DNA from: Planctomycetaceae bacterium
Lineage (GTDB): Bacteria > Planctomycetota > UBA1135 > GCA-002686595
Assembly (NCBI GenBank): GCA_011525785.1
Contig: WYBT01000004.1
Coordinates: 1 to 64,000 of the forward strand
DNA: 64,000 nucleotides
Direction of reading: 5' to 3'
Part shown: positions 17,656-26,663 of the stretch, in pieces
How positions within the stretch are numbered: position 1 is the stretch's first letter
How the letters are laid out: the number at the start of each line of letters is the position of its first letter
Translations under genes and position numbers: made by a program
Notes under the pieces: model-generated
Database searches by the model: none
What the model saw: only the letters and a program-made list of their open reading frames with translations
What the model was told of the DNA's origin: nothing

Positions 17656-18860
17656 GCGGCGAACCGGACTCGAAGCGACGCGGGCTTCCCCGTTGGCTCG
17701 TCACGGCGATCAAGGCGATCGTCGCTGTCGCGATTCTCGCCCTGGTGGCGCGCATCGTGCCTTGGCGCGATTCGGTCAGCGCCGAGGTCTCGGGCGAGGT
17801 GCTGCGCTTCGAGGGCGCGATCGAGGGCGACTGGAAGTCGAACGCGATCCGTTTCCGCTTTCGCGAGCCGCTCCCCAGCGCTGACGTGCCGCCCCAGTGG
17901 CTCAGCCAGACCAGCGAGCCGACGCTCGCCGTCGTGCAACTCGAACGCAGCGAGAGCATCAGTTGGAACCCGGGCATGCCCACGGCGTTCCTCGGCGTCG
18001 ATCGCAAGGGCCTCGCGCTGGCGCTCGCGCTGGCGGTGAGCGGCATCGTCGCCACGGCCTTCCGCTGGTGGCGGCTGCTGCGCGCGGCGCAGTGCCCGAC
18101 CGAACTCTGGCCCGCCGTGCGCCTCACGTTCGTCGGCTTTTTCTTCAACATCGTCGTGCCCGGGCTGACGGGCGGCGACCTGGTGAAGGCTGTGATGGTC
18201 GCGCGCTCTCACCCCGAGCGGCGCGCCGCGGCGGCGATGAGCGTGCTCGTCGATCGACTGCTCGGCGTGCTCGTGATGGTCACCATGGGCGCGCTGGCGA
18301 TCGTGTGGCTGGGCGAGCGATTCCCGTACCCGCGCGAGCCGATCCTGATCGGGCTGGTGCTCGGCATCGGAGGCCTGGCGGCCTACGCCAATCCCGCGCT
18401 TCGCCGGCGCGTCGGATTCGAGCGCCTGATCCAGCGTCTGCCCATGTCGCGAACGCTGCAGCAGATCGACGAGGCGCTGACGGTCTGCGCGCGCCAGCCG
18501 CGCGAGCTGGCCTGGGCGGTGTGCTTCTCGTCCTTCAACCAGCTGTGCGTGATGGGCTCGTTGACCGTGCTCGGCGCCTCCTTCGGCGAGAGCGCGTTGA
18601 GCTTCGCCAACTACGTGGTGGTGGGCGCGCTCGGCAACCTGGTGAGCGCGGTCCCGATCACTCCCGGCGGAGTGGGCGTGGCCGAGGCCGCCTACGGTCA
18701 GCTGTTCGAACTGCAGGGCGGCAACTGGACGCTGGGCTTCGCCGTGGCGATCGCCTGGCGGCTGTGCCTGGTCATCGTCGGTCTGGGCGGCGGCTTGTTC
18801 CTGCTCCTGCCCGGCGGCAGGCTCTCCGCCGCTGAACGCGCCGCACTGGAAGGTGCGTAA
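17652..18860 (+). CDS. Flippase-like integral membrane protein (LPG synthase TM / UPF0104 family)
   Basis: A 402-residue protein with an N-terminal helix, a ~90-residue extracytoplasmic domain, and then about seven transmembrane helices. It matches the family that includes the membrane part of lysylphosphatidylglycerol synthase and AglD-type proteins. Diagnostic patches are FNIVVPGLTGGDLVKAVMVA, MSVLVDRLLGVLVMV and SAVPITPGGVGVAEAAYGQL. Such proteins are linked to lipid flipping in the cytoplasmic membrane. The start GTG overlaps the lipoprotein stop. No soluble synthase domain is attached, so aminoacylation of lipid is not predicted. Confidence 0.82.
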   Translation: MSGEPDSKRRGLPRWLVTAIKAIVAVAILALVARIVPWRDSVSAEVSGEVLRFEGAIEGDWKSNAIRFRFREPLPSADVPPQWLSQTSEPTLAVVQLERSESISWNPGMPTAFLGVDRKGLALALALAVSGIVATAFRWWRLLRAAQCPTELWPAVRLTFVGFFFNIVVPGLTGGDLVKAVMVARSHPERRAAAAMSVLVDRLLGVLVMVTMGALAIVWLGERFPYPREPILIGLVLGIGGLAAYANPALRRRVGFERLIQRLPMSRTLQQIDEALTVCARQPRELAWAVCFSSFNQLCVMGSLTVLGASFGESALSFANYVVVGALGNLVSAVPITPGGVGVAEAAYGQLFELQGGNWTLGFAVAIAWRLCLVIVGLGGGLFLLLPGGRLSAAERAALEGA

Positions 18861-18900
18861 CCCTCATCCCTCCTCAGGTCCCCTAGCCTCCGCTCCACTG

Positions 18901-19803
18901 ATGTCGCTTCTGGTTATCGGAACCCTGGCCTACGACTCGATCGAAACGCCCCACGCGCGACAGGACAACGTGCTGGGAGGCTCGGCGGTCTACTTCTCGA
19001 TCGCCGCATCCAACTTCGGGGCCGTGCGCCTGGTGGGGGTGGTCGGCGGCGACTTCGCCGAGAGCGACCTGCAGCTCATGAGCGAGCGCGGCGTCGATGT
19101 GGCGGGCGTCGAGCGCGTGCGCGGCGGCAAGAGCTTCCGCTGGGCGGGCCGCTACGAGGCCGACTGGAACACGCGCACCACGCTCGAGACCCAGCTCAAC
19201 GTGTTCGAGCACTTCGATCCCAAGGTGCCCGAGTCGTTCCGCGATTCGCGCTACGTGTTCCTCGCCAACGCGGAGCCCAAGGTGCAGTTGCGCGCGCTGG
19301 AGCAGTGCGACGGGCAGCAGTTCGTGGTGGCCGACACCATGAACCTGTGGATCGAGATCCGGCGCGACGAACTGCTCGATGTGTTGCGGCGCGTCGACGG
19401 CCTGGTGCTGAACGACGAGGAGGCTCGCATGCTCACCGGCGAGCGCAACTTGATCCGCGCCGCCGGCAAAGTGCGCGAACTCGGCCCGCGCTATGTGATC
19501 CTCAAGAAGGGCGAGCACGGAGCGTTCCTGTTCGGCGACGACGTGCGTTACGCACTGCCGGCGTATCCGGTCGACGAGGTGGTGGACCCGACCGGCGCCG
19601 GCGACTGCTTCGCGGGCGGCTTCATGGGCTACTTGGCGGCCTCCGACTGCGTCGAAGGGCCGACGCTGCGACGGGCGATGCTCTACGGAACGGTGACGGC
19701 GTCGTACTGCGTGCAGGGCTTCGGCGTGCAGGCGCTGAGCGCGCGCCGCCGTGCGCAGGTCGAGTCGCGCTTCAACGAACTGCTGCAGTTCGTGACGCTC
19801 TGA
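18901..19803 (+). CDS. PfkB-family sugar kinase
   Basis: A 300-residue carbohydrate kinase of the ribokinase/PfkB fold. The N-terminal LGGSAVYFSIAASNFGA provides the substrate lid and di-glycine. VVDPTGAGDCFAGGFMGYLA carries the anion-hole GAGD with the catalytic aspartate. NDEEARMLTGE and VILKKGEHGAFLF are typical of the middle of the fold. Substrate cannot be told from sequence alone; ribose, fructose and inosine-type members share these motifs. The ATG at 18901 is preferred to an earlier in-frame start that would overlap the flippase stop. Confidence 0.85.
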   Translation: MSLLVIGTLAYDSIETPHARQDNVLGGSAVYFSIAASNFGAVRLVGVVGGDFAESDLQLMSERGVDVAGVERVRGGKSFRWAGRYEADWNTRTTLETQLNVFEHFDPKVPESFRDSRYVFLANAEPKVQLRALEQCDGQQFVVADTMNLWIEIRRDELLDVLRRVDGLVLNDEEARMLTGERNLIRAAGKVRELGPRYVILKKGEHGAFLFGDDVRYALPAYPVDEVVDPTGAGDCFAGGFMGYLAASDCVEGPTLRRAMLYGTVTASYCVQGFGVQALSARRRAQVESRFNELLQFVTL

Positions 19804-20274
19804 ACGGTTCGAAGTCGCCGGAGAATTCGCAGGGCGCAGCGCGACGCGACGAATTTCGAGAGTGCCTGCGACCGCAGCGCGCTTGGATCGGTCTGTGTTC
19901 CCGCGCATGCTGGCGTCGCACGCGCCTTGGAAGGCCGGTGCGCGCGCGCTGCCCGTGACCCGCGAGGGCCAGGGGGAGCACGCGCCACCCCGGCCTCCGA
20001 GGGCGGCGCTGGGGGGACGCCGTCCGGGCGACACGCTGTGGCCGCGTTCCGGCGCGGACTGCAACGCAGATCTGTGCTCCGGGCGCTTCCACGACGTCAC
20101 GCGGGGCGCTAGCATGCGCACCCTAACATCGACCTACCTCGACGCGGGCCTGGCCCGGGGCGCGTCGCCCCACGCGAGCTCGCTCGACCGCGACGGCTCG
20201 CGTGCTCCCGCTTGCCGGCTGCGGCGCAACCGGGCGTCCGAACACAACGCCATTCCGATTCCACTCGATACCCC
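19804..20274. other. Non-coding stretch upstream of recA
   Basis: About 470 bases without a credible gene. It contains the possible recA promoter noted separately. I looked for an SOS/LexA-type palindrome near that promoter and did not find one of the known classes. Confidence 0.4.
20087..20115 (+). promoter_or_regulatory. Possible recA promoter
   Basis: TTCCAC (20087-20092) and TAGCAT (20110-20115) are 17 bases apart. Transcription would start near 20122 and leave a leader of about 150 bases. The -35 match is weak, so this is a candidate only. Confidence 0.3.
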
Positions 20275-21567
20275 ATGAGCACCACACCTCAACGCCCCGA
20301 TTCGGTCGGCGACGCCGCGCGCGCCTCCACCTCGCCCCGCACTGCAAACGCCGCTGGTTCTTCGAGCGCCGCGGGCAACGAGTCGCGCCCGCTGGACCCC
20401 CAGAAGAGCAAGTCGCTCGAGGCCGCACTGGCCGACATCGAGAAGAGCTACGGCAAGGGCGCGATCATGCGCCTGGGCGACAAGTCGCTGCACAACGAAA
20501 TCCGCTGTCTGTCGTCGGGTGCGTTCTCGCTCGACCTCGCGCTGGGCGGACGCGGCTTCCCGCGCGGCCGCATCGTCGAGATCTTCGGCCCCGAGAGCTC
20601 CGGCAAGACCACGCTGACGCTGCACGTGATCGCCAACGCGCAGAAAGAGGGCGGCATCTGCGCCTTCGTCGATGCCGAGCACGCCCTGGATCCGGCCTAC
20701 GCGCGCAAGCTGGGCGTCAAGCTCGAGGACCTGCTGGTGAGCCAGCCCGACACCGGCGAGCAAGCCCTGGAGATCGTCGAGACGCTGGTGCGCTCCAACG
20801 CGGTCGACGTGGTCGTGATCGACTCGGTGGCGGCGCTGGTCCCGCGCGCCGAGATCGAAGGCGAGATGGGGGACAGCTTCGTCGGCCTGCAAGCGCGCTT
20901 GATGAGCCAGGCGCTGCGCAAGCTCACCGCGGCGATTTCCCGTTCCGACGTCCTGGTGATCTTCATCAACCAGATCCGCGAGAAGATCGGAGTCATGTTC
21001 GGCAGCCCCGAAACCACCACCGGTGGTCGCGCGCTGAAGTTCTACTCGTCGGTGCGCGTCGACATCCGCCGCATCGGCCAGATCAAGGACGGCGAAGAGG
21101 TGGTCGGCAGCCGCACCAAGGTGACGGTGGTCAAGAACAAGGTTGCGCCGCCCTTCCGCAAGGTCGAGTTCGACATCATGTTCGACCGCGGCATCAGCTA
21201 CGAGGGCGACCTGCTCGACCTCGGCCTGCTGCACGGCGCAGTGCTCAAGTCGGGCACCTGGATGTCGTTCAAGCACCCCAAGGAGGGCGAGATCCGGCTC
21301 GGCCAGGGCCGCGAGAAGGCGCGTCAGCTGCTGATCGACAACCCCAGTCTCGCCAAGGAGATCGAGAGCGCTCTGCGCGCGAAGCTGGCGAACAAGGAAG
21401 TCGTGCTCGGCGCCGAGCCCAGCCTCGCCGTCGTCGGCGACGAAGTCACTCCGGCGCCGCGCGCCGCCGCGAGCACGAGCGGGACCACGCTCGGCGCCGG
21501 TGTCGGTGCTGGCGCCAACAGTGGGGCCAGCGCGGCCGCGAAGGCTGCGAGCAAGCCGAAGGCCTGA
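20275..21567 (+). CDS. recA: Recombinase RecA
   Basis: A 430-residue DNA-dependent ATPase for strand exchange and SOS induction. Walker A is GPESSGKTT; Walker B includes [20 protein letters not shown]; loop 1 and loop 2 are present, the latter around [31 protein letters not shown] is intact. Relative to most RecA proteins (about 350 residues) it has a ~45-residue Ser/Ala-rich N-terminal extension and a ~50-residue Ala/Gly/Ser-rich tail ([20 protein letters not shown]). The ATG at 20275 is chosen since the earlier in-frame start would only lengthen the low-complexity head. It is followed by alaS. Confidence 0.97.
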   Translation: MSTTPQRPDSVGDAARASTSPRTANAAGSSSAAGNESRPLDPQKSKSLEAALADIEKSYGKGAIMRLGDKSLHNEIRCLSSGAFSLDLALGGRGFPRGRIVEIFGPESSGKTTLTLHVIANAQKEGGICAFVDAEHALDPAYARKLGVKLEDLLVSQPDTGEQALEIVETLVRSNAVDVVVIDSVAALVPRAEIEGEMGDSFVGLQARLMSQALRKLTAAISRSDVLVIFINQIREKIGVMFGSPETTTGGRALKFYSSVRVDIRRIGQIKDGEEVVGSRTKVTVVKNKVAPPFRKVEFDIMFDRGISYEGDLLDLGLLHGAVLKSGTWMSFKHPKEGEIRLGQGREKARQLLIDNPSLAKEIESALRAKLANKEVVLGAEPSLAVVGDEVTPAPRAAASTSGTTLGAGVGAGANSGASAAAKAASKPKA

Positions 21568-21758
21568 TCGCCCGCGTCCGGGGACATTGGCCTGGGCGAT
21601 GTCCGCCGCTCAAGCCGGCTCGCAGCGCGTTGCAACTCGCGCGCTGCGCGCCGTCGCGTCGGTGAGTCCGTCGCGTTCAGCGGGCCGCTACACTGCCCGG
21701 CTCGACCTGCCCGAACGCTCACCAGCGTTGAACCTCAGCCGACCGTCTCTCGCTCTCC

Positions 21759-24443
21759 ATGACCTCGAATGCCCCCCGATCCGCGGCGCAGGTGCGCCGG
21801 GAGTTCGTCGACTTCTTCGTGCAGCGCGGCCATCGCTTCGTGCCTTCCAGCCCGGTGGCGCCGCTCGACGACGCCACGCTGCTGTTCACGAACGCGGGGA
21901 TGAACCAGTTCAAGGACGTGTTCCTGGGCATCGGCAAACGCGACTACACACGCGCGGTCAACTCGCAGAAGTGCATCCGCGTATCGGGCAAGCACAACGA
22001 CCTCGAGGAGGTGGGGCTGGACACGTACCACCACACCTTCTTCGAGATGCTCGGCAACTGGTCGTTCGGCGACTACTTCAAGCGGGACGCCATCTGCTGG
22101 TCCTGGGAGTTGCTGACCAAGGCTTGGGGGCTGCCCAAGGAGCGCCTGTGGGTGACCGTCTTCGCCGGTGACGAGCGCGACGGCCTGCCCGCTGACGAGG
22201 AAGCTGCGCAGATCTGGCGCGAAGGAACCGACATCGACCCCAGTCACATCCTGCGCTTCGGTCGCAAGGACAACTTCTGGGAGATGGGGGAGACCGGCCC
22301 CTGCGGGCCGTGCACGGAGATCCACATCGACCGCGGCGGGCCGGGCAGTGATCCGCGCGATGGCGCCAACCGCGCCGTCGGCGTGAACGCCGGCAACGAG
22401 CGCTTCATGGAGCTGTGGAACAACGTGTTCATGCAGTTCAACCGGCGCGACGACGGCTCGCTGGTGGAACTGCCCGCCAAGCACGTCGACACCGGAATGG
22501 GATTCGAGCGCGTGCTCGCGGTGCTGCAGGGCAAGAACTCCAACTACGACACCGATCTCTTCCAGCCGCTTTTCCGGCGCATGGAGACTCTGACCGGGCT
22601 GCGCTACGGCCAGGAACTCGCGGTGGACATCGCGTTCCGCGTGTGCGCCGACCACTTGCGAGCGCTGTCGACCGCTATCGCCGACGGTGCGATGCCTTCG
22701 AACGAAGGTCGCGGCTACGTCCTGCGCCGCTTGCTGCGCCGCGCTTCGCGCTTCGGCCGTCAACGCATGGGAATGAAGCAACCCTTCCTGTGCGACGTCG
22801 TGCCGACGGTGGTCGCGGTGCTCGGCGATGCGTTCCCCGAACTCCGCGCGCGAGAGGAACACATTCGCACTCTCCTCCGCAGCGAGGAGGAGTCCTTCGC
22901 AGTAACCCTCGAGCGCGGACTGGTGCTGTTCGATCAGCTAGCGAAGAAGGTCGAGGCCGGTGGGGCGCAGCGCCTGCCCGGAGGCGAGGCCTACGACCTG
23001 TACGCGACCTACGGCTTTCCGCAGGACTTGGTGGAGCAGATGGCGCGCGAGCGGGGGTGGGCGCTCGACCAGGACGGCTGGGAAGCCGCACAGGACAAGC
23101 ACCGCGCCGCAAGCCGTTCGGAAGGCGCCTTCAAGCAGGTGCTGTCGGCCGAACAGGTGGCCGGTCTGCCTGCCACGCGCTCGCTGTGCCACGAGGCGGG
23201 CGACGCGGGAGTGCGCGGACAGGCTCGCGTTCTCCGCGTCTTCAGCGCCGCCGGTCAGAAGGACCGCGTGGTGCTGGATGCCACGCCGTTCTACGCCGAG
23301 AGCGGCGGACAAGTCGGCGATTGTGGCGTGCTCCAGGATGCGGCGGGGCGCGTGCTGTTCGAGGTCGAGCAGACCGCGAAGCTCGGCTCGGTGATCGTTC
23401 ACATCGGCGTTGCCAAGATTGCACTCGCCGAAGGCGCGGTGGTGGAGGCCAGGGTTGATGCAGCGCGCCGAGATGCGACGCGCCGCAACCACACGGCCAC
23501 CCACCTCTTGCACAAGGCGCTGAAGGAAGTCCTCGGCGAGCACGTCGCCCAGCAAGGCAGCTACGTCGGACCCGATCGCCTGCGTTTCGACTTCTCGCAC
23601 GGCAAGGGCCTGTCGGCGGAGGAACTCGAACGCGTCGAGCGTCGCGTCAATGAGCGCGTGATCGACAACGCTGCGGTCCGCACGACGATCGAAGCGCTCG
23701 AGTCTGCCAAGGCGCGCGGTGTCGTGGCGATGTTCGGCGAGAAGTACGAGGCGCAGGTGCGCGTGCTCGACGTAGGCGGCTGGTCGCTCGAGTTGTGCGG
23801 CGGCACCCACGTCAGGGCGGCGGGTGACATCGGGCCGTTCGTGATCTTGTACGAGCGAGCCGTCGCCGCCGGCGTGCGCCGGATCGAGGCGCTGACCGGC
23901 GCGGAAGCCGTCGCCCACCTCCAGGCGCAGCGTCGCACGCTGACGGCCGCCGCGCAGGCGCTCAAGAGTGCGCCCGACGAACTGCTCGCGCGGATCGAGC
24001 AACTGCAGACCCAGCTCAAGGAAGCGCGCAAGCGGGAAGCCGTCTCCAACAAGGCTGACCTCGCAACGCTGTTCGAGTCGCTGAAGTCGCGCCTGACCGT
24101 TCGCGACGGAGTGCTCTCCGGCGTCGCAGACCTCGGCGAGGTCGATGGCGAAGCGGTTCGAGAACTCGGCGATCGGGTGAAGTCGCTCTCCAAGGACCTC
24201 GCCGTGGTGCTGCTCGGACGCGCCGAAGGCCGCGTTCCGTTCCTGATCGCCTGCGAGGGTGCGGCGCTGTCGAAGGGGCTCAAAGCGGGAGAACTCGCCA
24301 AGTTGGCCGCCCGACACCTGGGCGGAGGCGGCGGCGGGCGCCCCAACCTGGCCCAGGGGCAGGGGCTCGACTCCAAGGCCGCGCCTGCGGCGGTGGCCGC
24401 GCTCGAGTCGGCGCTCTCTGCTGCGTTGGCCGGCGTGAACTGA
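21759..24443 (+). CDS. alaS: Alanyl-tRNA synthetase
   Basis: An 894-residue class II synthetase. The catalytic core shows FTNAGMNQFKDVFLG, HHTFFEMLGNWSFGDYFK, GPCGPCTEIHID and RGYVLRRLLRRASRFGRQ. The editing domain has the zinc-binding histidines HTATHLLHKAL and CGGTHVRAAGDIG. The C-Ala domain ends with GGGGGGRPNLAQGQG. All usual domains are present at the expected length. It charges tRNA-Ala and hydrolyses mischarged Ser/Gly. It lies 190 bases after recA on the same strand, a common pairing. Confidence 0.97.
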   Translation: MTSNAPRSAAQVRREFVDFFVQRGHRFVPSSPVAPLDDATLLFTNAGMNQFKDVFLGIGKRDYTRAVNSQKCIRVSGKHNDLEEVGLDTYHHTFFEMLGNWSFGDYFKRDAICWSWELLTKAWGLPKERLWVTVFAGDERDGLPADEEAAQIWREGTDIDPSHILRFGRKDNFWEMGETGPCGPCTEIHIDRGGPGSDPRDGANRAVGVNAGNERFMELWNNVFMQFNRRDDGSLVELPAKHVDTGMGFERVLAVLQGKNSNYDTDLFQPLFRRMETLTGLRYGQELAVDIAFRVCADHLRALSTAIADGAMPSNEGRGYVLRRLLRRASRFGRQRMGMKQPFLCDVVPTVVAVLGDAFPELRAREEHIRTLLRSEEESFAVTLERGLVLFDQLAKKVEAGGAQRLPGGEAYDLYATYGFPQDLVEQMARERGWALDQDGWEAAQDKHRAASRSEGAFKQVLSAEQVAGLPATRSLCHEAGDAGVRGQARVLRVFSAAGQKDRVVLDATPFYAESGGQVGDCGVLQDAAGRVLFEVEQTAKLGSVIVHIGVAKIALAEGAVVEARVDAARRDATRRNHTATHLLHKALKEVLGEHVAQQGSYVGPDRLRFDFSHGKGLSAEELERVERRVNERVIDNAAVRTTIEALESAKARGVVAMFGEKYEAQVRVLDVGGWSLELCGGTHVRAAGDIGPFVILYERAVAAGVRRIEALTGAEAVAHLQAQRRTLTAAAQALKSAPDELLARIEQLQTQLKEARKREAVSNKADLATLFESLKSRLTVRDGVLSGVADLGEVDGEAVRELGDRVKSLSKDLAVVLLGRAEGRVPFLIACEGAALSKGLKAGELAKLAARHLGGGGGGRPNLAQGQGLDSKAAPAAVAALESALSAALAGVN

Positions 24444-24478
24444 CAGCCGCTGGCCAGCGCCGTAGGCCTGCGCTCGCG

Positions 24479-24507
24479 TTGACACTCCACGGGGCCGTGG
24501 CTATCGT
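24479..24507 (+). promoter_or_regulatory. Strong promoter of the rpmF-plsX-fab cluster
   Basis: TTGACA (24479-24484, perfect -35) and TATCGT (24502-24507) are separated by exactly 17 bases. Transcription would begin near 24514, about 175 bases before rpmF. A CGCTGGCCAGCG palindrome lies just upstream at the end of alaS. Confidence 0.7.
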
Positions 24508-24688
24508 TCTCGCCCCCACAGAACCAGCCCAACGGTCCCGCGAACGCTTCCGCTGCTCCTCCGCGCTGTCAGAGGTGATGGCGGGGCGAGACGGGGAGCG
24601 TAGCGGCCTCTCTCCGGCAACCCGAACCTCGAACCCTTCGAGCCCGCGCGCGGTCCCCAGCGCCCGACGCACGGCTCGACCCCGCGCC

Positions 24689-24895
24689 ATGCCCAATCCC
24701 AAGCGCCGACACTCGAACCACCGCACGCGCATCCGCCGTTCGCACGACGCCCTCAAGGCCTTCGCGACGAACTATTGCTCGCGTTGCAGCGCGCCCGTTC
24801 GCCCGCACCGCGTGTGCGACAACTGCGGCTACTACGGCTTCTCGAAGGGCGCTGACAAGCGCGGCTCTGAAGTCCTGCAGCGCGAGCAGTTCTGA
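24689..24895 (+). CDS. rpmF: 50S ribosomal protein L32
   Basis: A 68-residue zinc-ribbon ribosomal protein: MPNPKRRHSNHRTRIRRSHD, then CSRC and CDNC cysteine pairs that bind zinc. The short conserved start MPNPKRR fixes the ATG at 24689, although the frame is open well upstream. rpmF directly before plsX and fabH is a widely conserved bacterial arrangement. The usual upstream partner yceD is not present between alaS and rpmF. Confidence 0.97.
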   Translation: MPNPKRRHSNHRTRIRRSHDALKAFATNYCSRCSAPVRPHRVCDNCGYYGFSKGADKRGSEVLQREQF

Positions 24896-25377
24896 GCTCG
24901 TTCTGCTCCCGCTCGCCAGCACGCGACCGCGGCGCTCGCGCGGGTGTAGGAGAGCTGAGGCATCGTGGCCCCCCGGCGTCGCGGAGCTGGCGCTCGCTCG
25001 AGCGCCCCGTCTCTCCGCCCGGGCCCGTTGAACGAAACGTTGGTTCGGAGTTGCGCGCAGGCTCTCGACTCGAGGTTGGTGTCGTCCGGCGTGCGACCCG
25101 CGGCGGGTGACAGCAGCGTGCGCCGGTTGCTGATCGGCCGAGCTCGCGTTCGAATTGGCGAGCCCTGCCGGCGCGCGAGAGCACGCCCACGGCTCGAAAT
25201 GCAGAGGAGTCGCGCGATGCTGCAATGCCCCGCGAGCAGCTTGCCAGGCTTCGAACGGCGACAGGTCGCTGACGACAGTGGACGAAGCGCAGGCGGATCG
25301 GACTTGCAGGTCTGGCTCGCTCGCGACTTCAGAGGGTTCGCGGGGATCTCGATTCGGTGGATCTGGAAGGCCTGAGC
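24896..25377. other. Long spacer between rpmF and plsX
   Basis: About 480 bases on the same strand as the neighbouring genes. A 136-codon plus frame (24965-25375) and minus frames exist, but they are Arg/Ser-rich and show no domain. I regard the region as non-coding. It is unusually long for an operon that is otherwise compact, so a leader, attenuator or second promoter may lie here. Confidence 0.4.
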
Positions 25378-26397
25378 ATGCTCGATCAACGCATTGCCTT
25401 GGATGTGATGGGCGGCGACCTCGCGCCCGACGCCACCCTGAACGGCGCGTTGGCGCTGTGTGGAGAGTCGAACTCGCGCGCGCTCGACCCGCGGCGCGTG
25501 CTGCTGGTGGGAGACGAGTCGCTGATTCGAGCCAAGCTCACGGCCCTCGGGGCGGAGCACCGCATCGGGCCGAACGGCTTCGCCATCCAGCACGCCTCCG
25601 AAGTCATCGGCATGGCGGAGTCGCCGGCGGCCGCGCTGCGAGCCAAGCCGGATTCGTCCATCGCGGGCTGCGTCGGTGCAGTGAAGCGCGGACTGGCGGG
25701 CGCGGTCGTGAGCATGGGCAACACCGGCGCCGTGGTGGGCGCGTGCACGCTGGGGCTGGGAACGCTCGAGGGCGTGCGACGCCCTGCGATCGCCGTGACC
25801 CTGAGCTTGACCGGACGTCCGGTGACCCTGCTCGACATGGGCGCCAACGTCGCGGCCAAGCCCCAGGACCTGTTGCAGTTCGCCGCGATGGGCGCCGTGT
25901 ACGCGCGCGACTGCCTGGGCGTGGCCGAGCCGCGCGTCGGCCTGCTCAACATCGGCTCGGAGGCCAGCAAGGGCACCGACCTGCTCAAGGAAGCCCATCC
26001 GTTGTTCACAGCCCAGGGCGCGCGCCTCAACTTCGTGGGCAACGTCGAGGGCAACGACATCTTCCACTCGGCGGCGGATGTGGTGGTCACCGACGGCTTC
26101 ACCGGGAACGTCGTGCTCAAGCTGCTCGAGGGGTTCTCCGGCTTCATGCTCCAACTGGTGCTGCAGGAGTTGCGCTCGCACCGCGCGGAGTGGACCCAGG
26201 ACGCACTGACCAAAGTGCGACGTCAGATCGACTACGCCGAGTACGGCGGCGCGCTGCTGCTCGGCGTCAACGGGATCGTGGTCAAGGGGCACGGCCGCTC
26301 CGACGCCAATGCCGTCGCCAACGCGATCCACGTCGCCGCGCGCGCGCTCGACGCACGCGTGAACCAGCACATCGTCGCCGGGCTGCGCGCGCAGTGA
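25378..26397 (+). CDS. plsX: Phosphate acyltransferase PlsX
   Basis: A 339-residue enzyme that turns acyl-ACP and phosphate into acyl-phosphate for phospholipid synthesis. Signatures: ALDVMGGDLAPDATLNGAL, VVSMGNTGAVVGACTLGLG, IGSEASKGTDLLKEAHPLF, NFVGNVEGNDIFHSAADVVV, TDGFTGNVVLKLLEG and GVNGIVVKGHGRSDANAVAN. The ATG at 25378 is chosen because GGAAGG lies 7 bases upstream; an in-frame GTG at 25357 is less likely. It stands in the conserved rpmF-plsX-fabH order. Confidence 0.96.
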   Translation: MLDQRIALDVMGGDLAPDATLNGALALCGESNSRALDPRRVLLVGDESLIRAKLTALGAEHRIGPNGFAIQHASEVIGMAESPAAALRAKPDSSIAGCVGAVKRGLAGAVVSMGNTGAVVGACTLGLGTLEGVRRPAIAVTLSLTGRPVTLLDMGANVAAKPQDLLQFAAMGAVYARDCLGVAEPRVGLLNIGSEASKGTDLLKEAHPLFTAQGARLNFVGNVEGNDIFHSAADVVVTDGFTGNVVLKLLEGFSGFMLQLVLQELRSHRAEWTQDALTKVRRQIDYAEYGGALLLGVNGIVVKGHGRSDANAVANAIHVAARALDARVNQHIVAGLRAQ

Positions 26398-26558
26398 GCG
26401 CGGGCGCACCGGCGAAGGTCATGGCGAGCTGGCGCTCCCGGCGAGATCTGTGCAGCAGTCCTCGCGATGCGGAGTCGAGGCCGCGGGCTGGCAGTCCCGC
26501 GCCTGTCTTTCGGCGTAGCGCTGCGCACCACGAGCGCTCGGACCTTTTCCATACGCGG

Positions 26559-26588
26559 TTCATGATCCGGTCGCGCGCGCAGTAGAAT
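26559..26588 (+). promoter_or_regulatory. Possible internal promoter before fabH
   Basis: TTCATG (26559-26564) and TAGAAT (26583-26588) are 18 bases apart in the 266-base gap between plsX and fabH. The -10 is good, the -35 is poor. It could supply extra transcription of the fab genes. Confidence 0.35.
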
Positions 26589-26663
26589 CCCGCGCCTGAC
26601 GCCTCCCGACGGCCGCGTGTGCGCCCGCGCGGAAGCGCCCGAGCACAACAAGCCAACTCCTCC

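Noticed and set aside
19804-20274. SOS box before recA
   Set aside because: No match to the LexA palindromes I know (E. coli CTGTN8ACAG, Gram-positive GAACN4GTTC) was found near the possible promoter.
24965-25375. 136-codon plus frame between rpmF and plsX
   Set aside because: Arg/Ser-rich, no ribosome site, no conserved pattern; it ends against the plsX start by chance.
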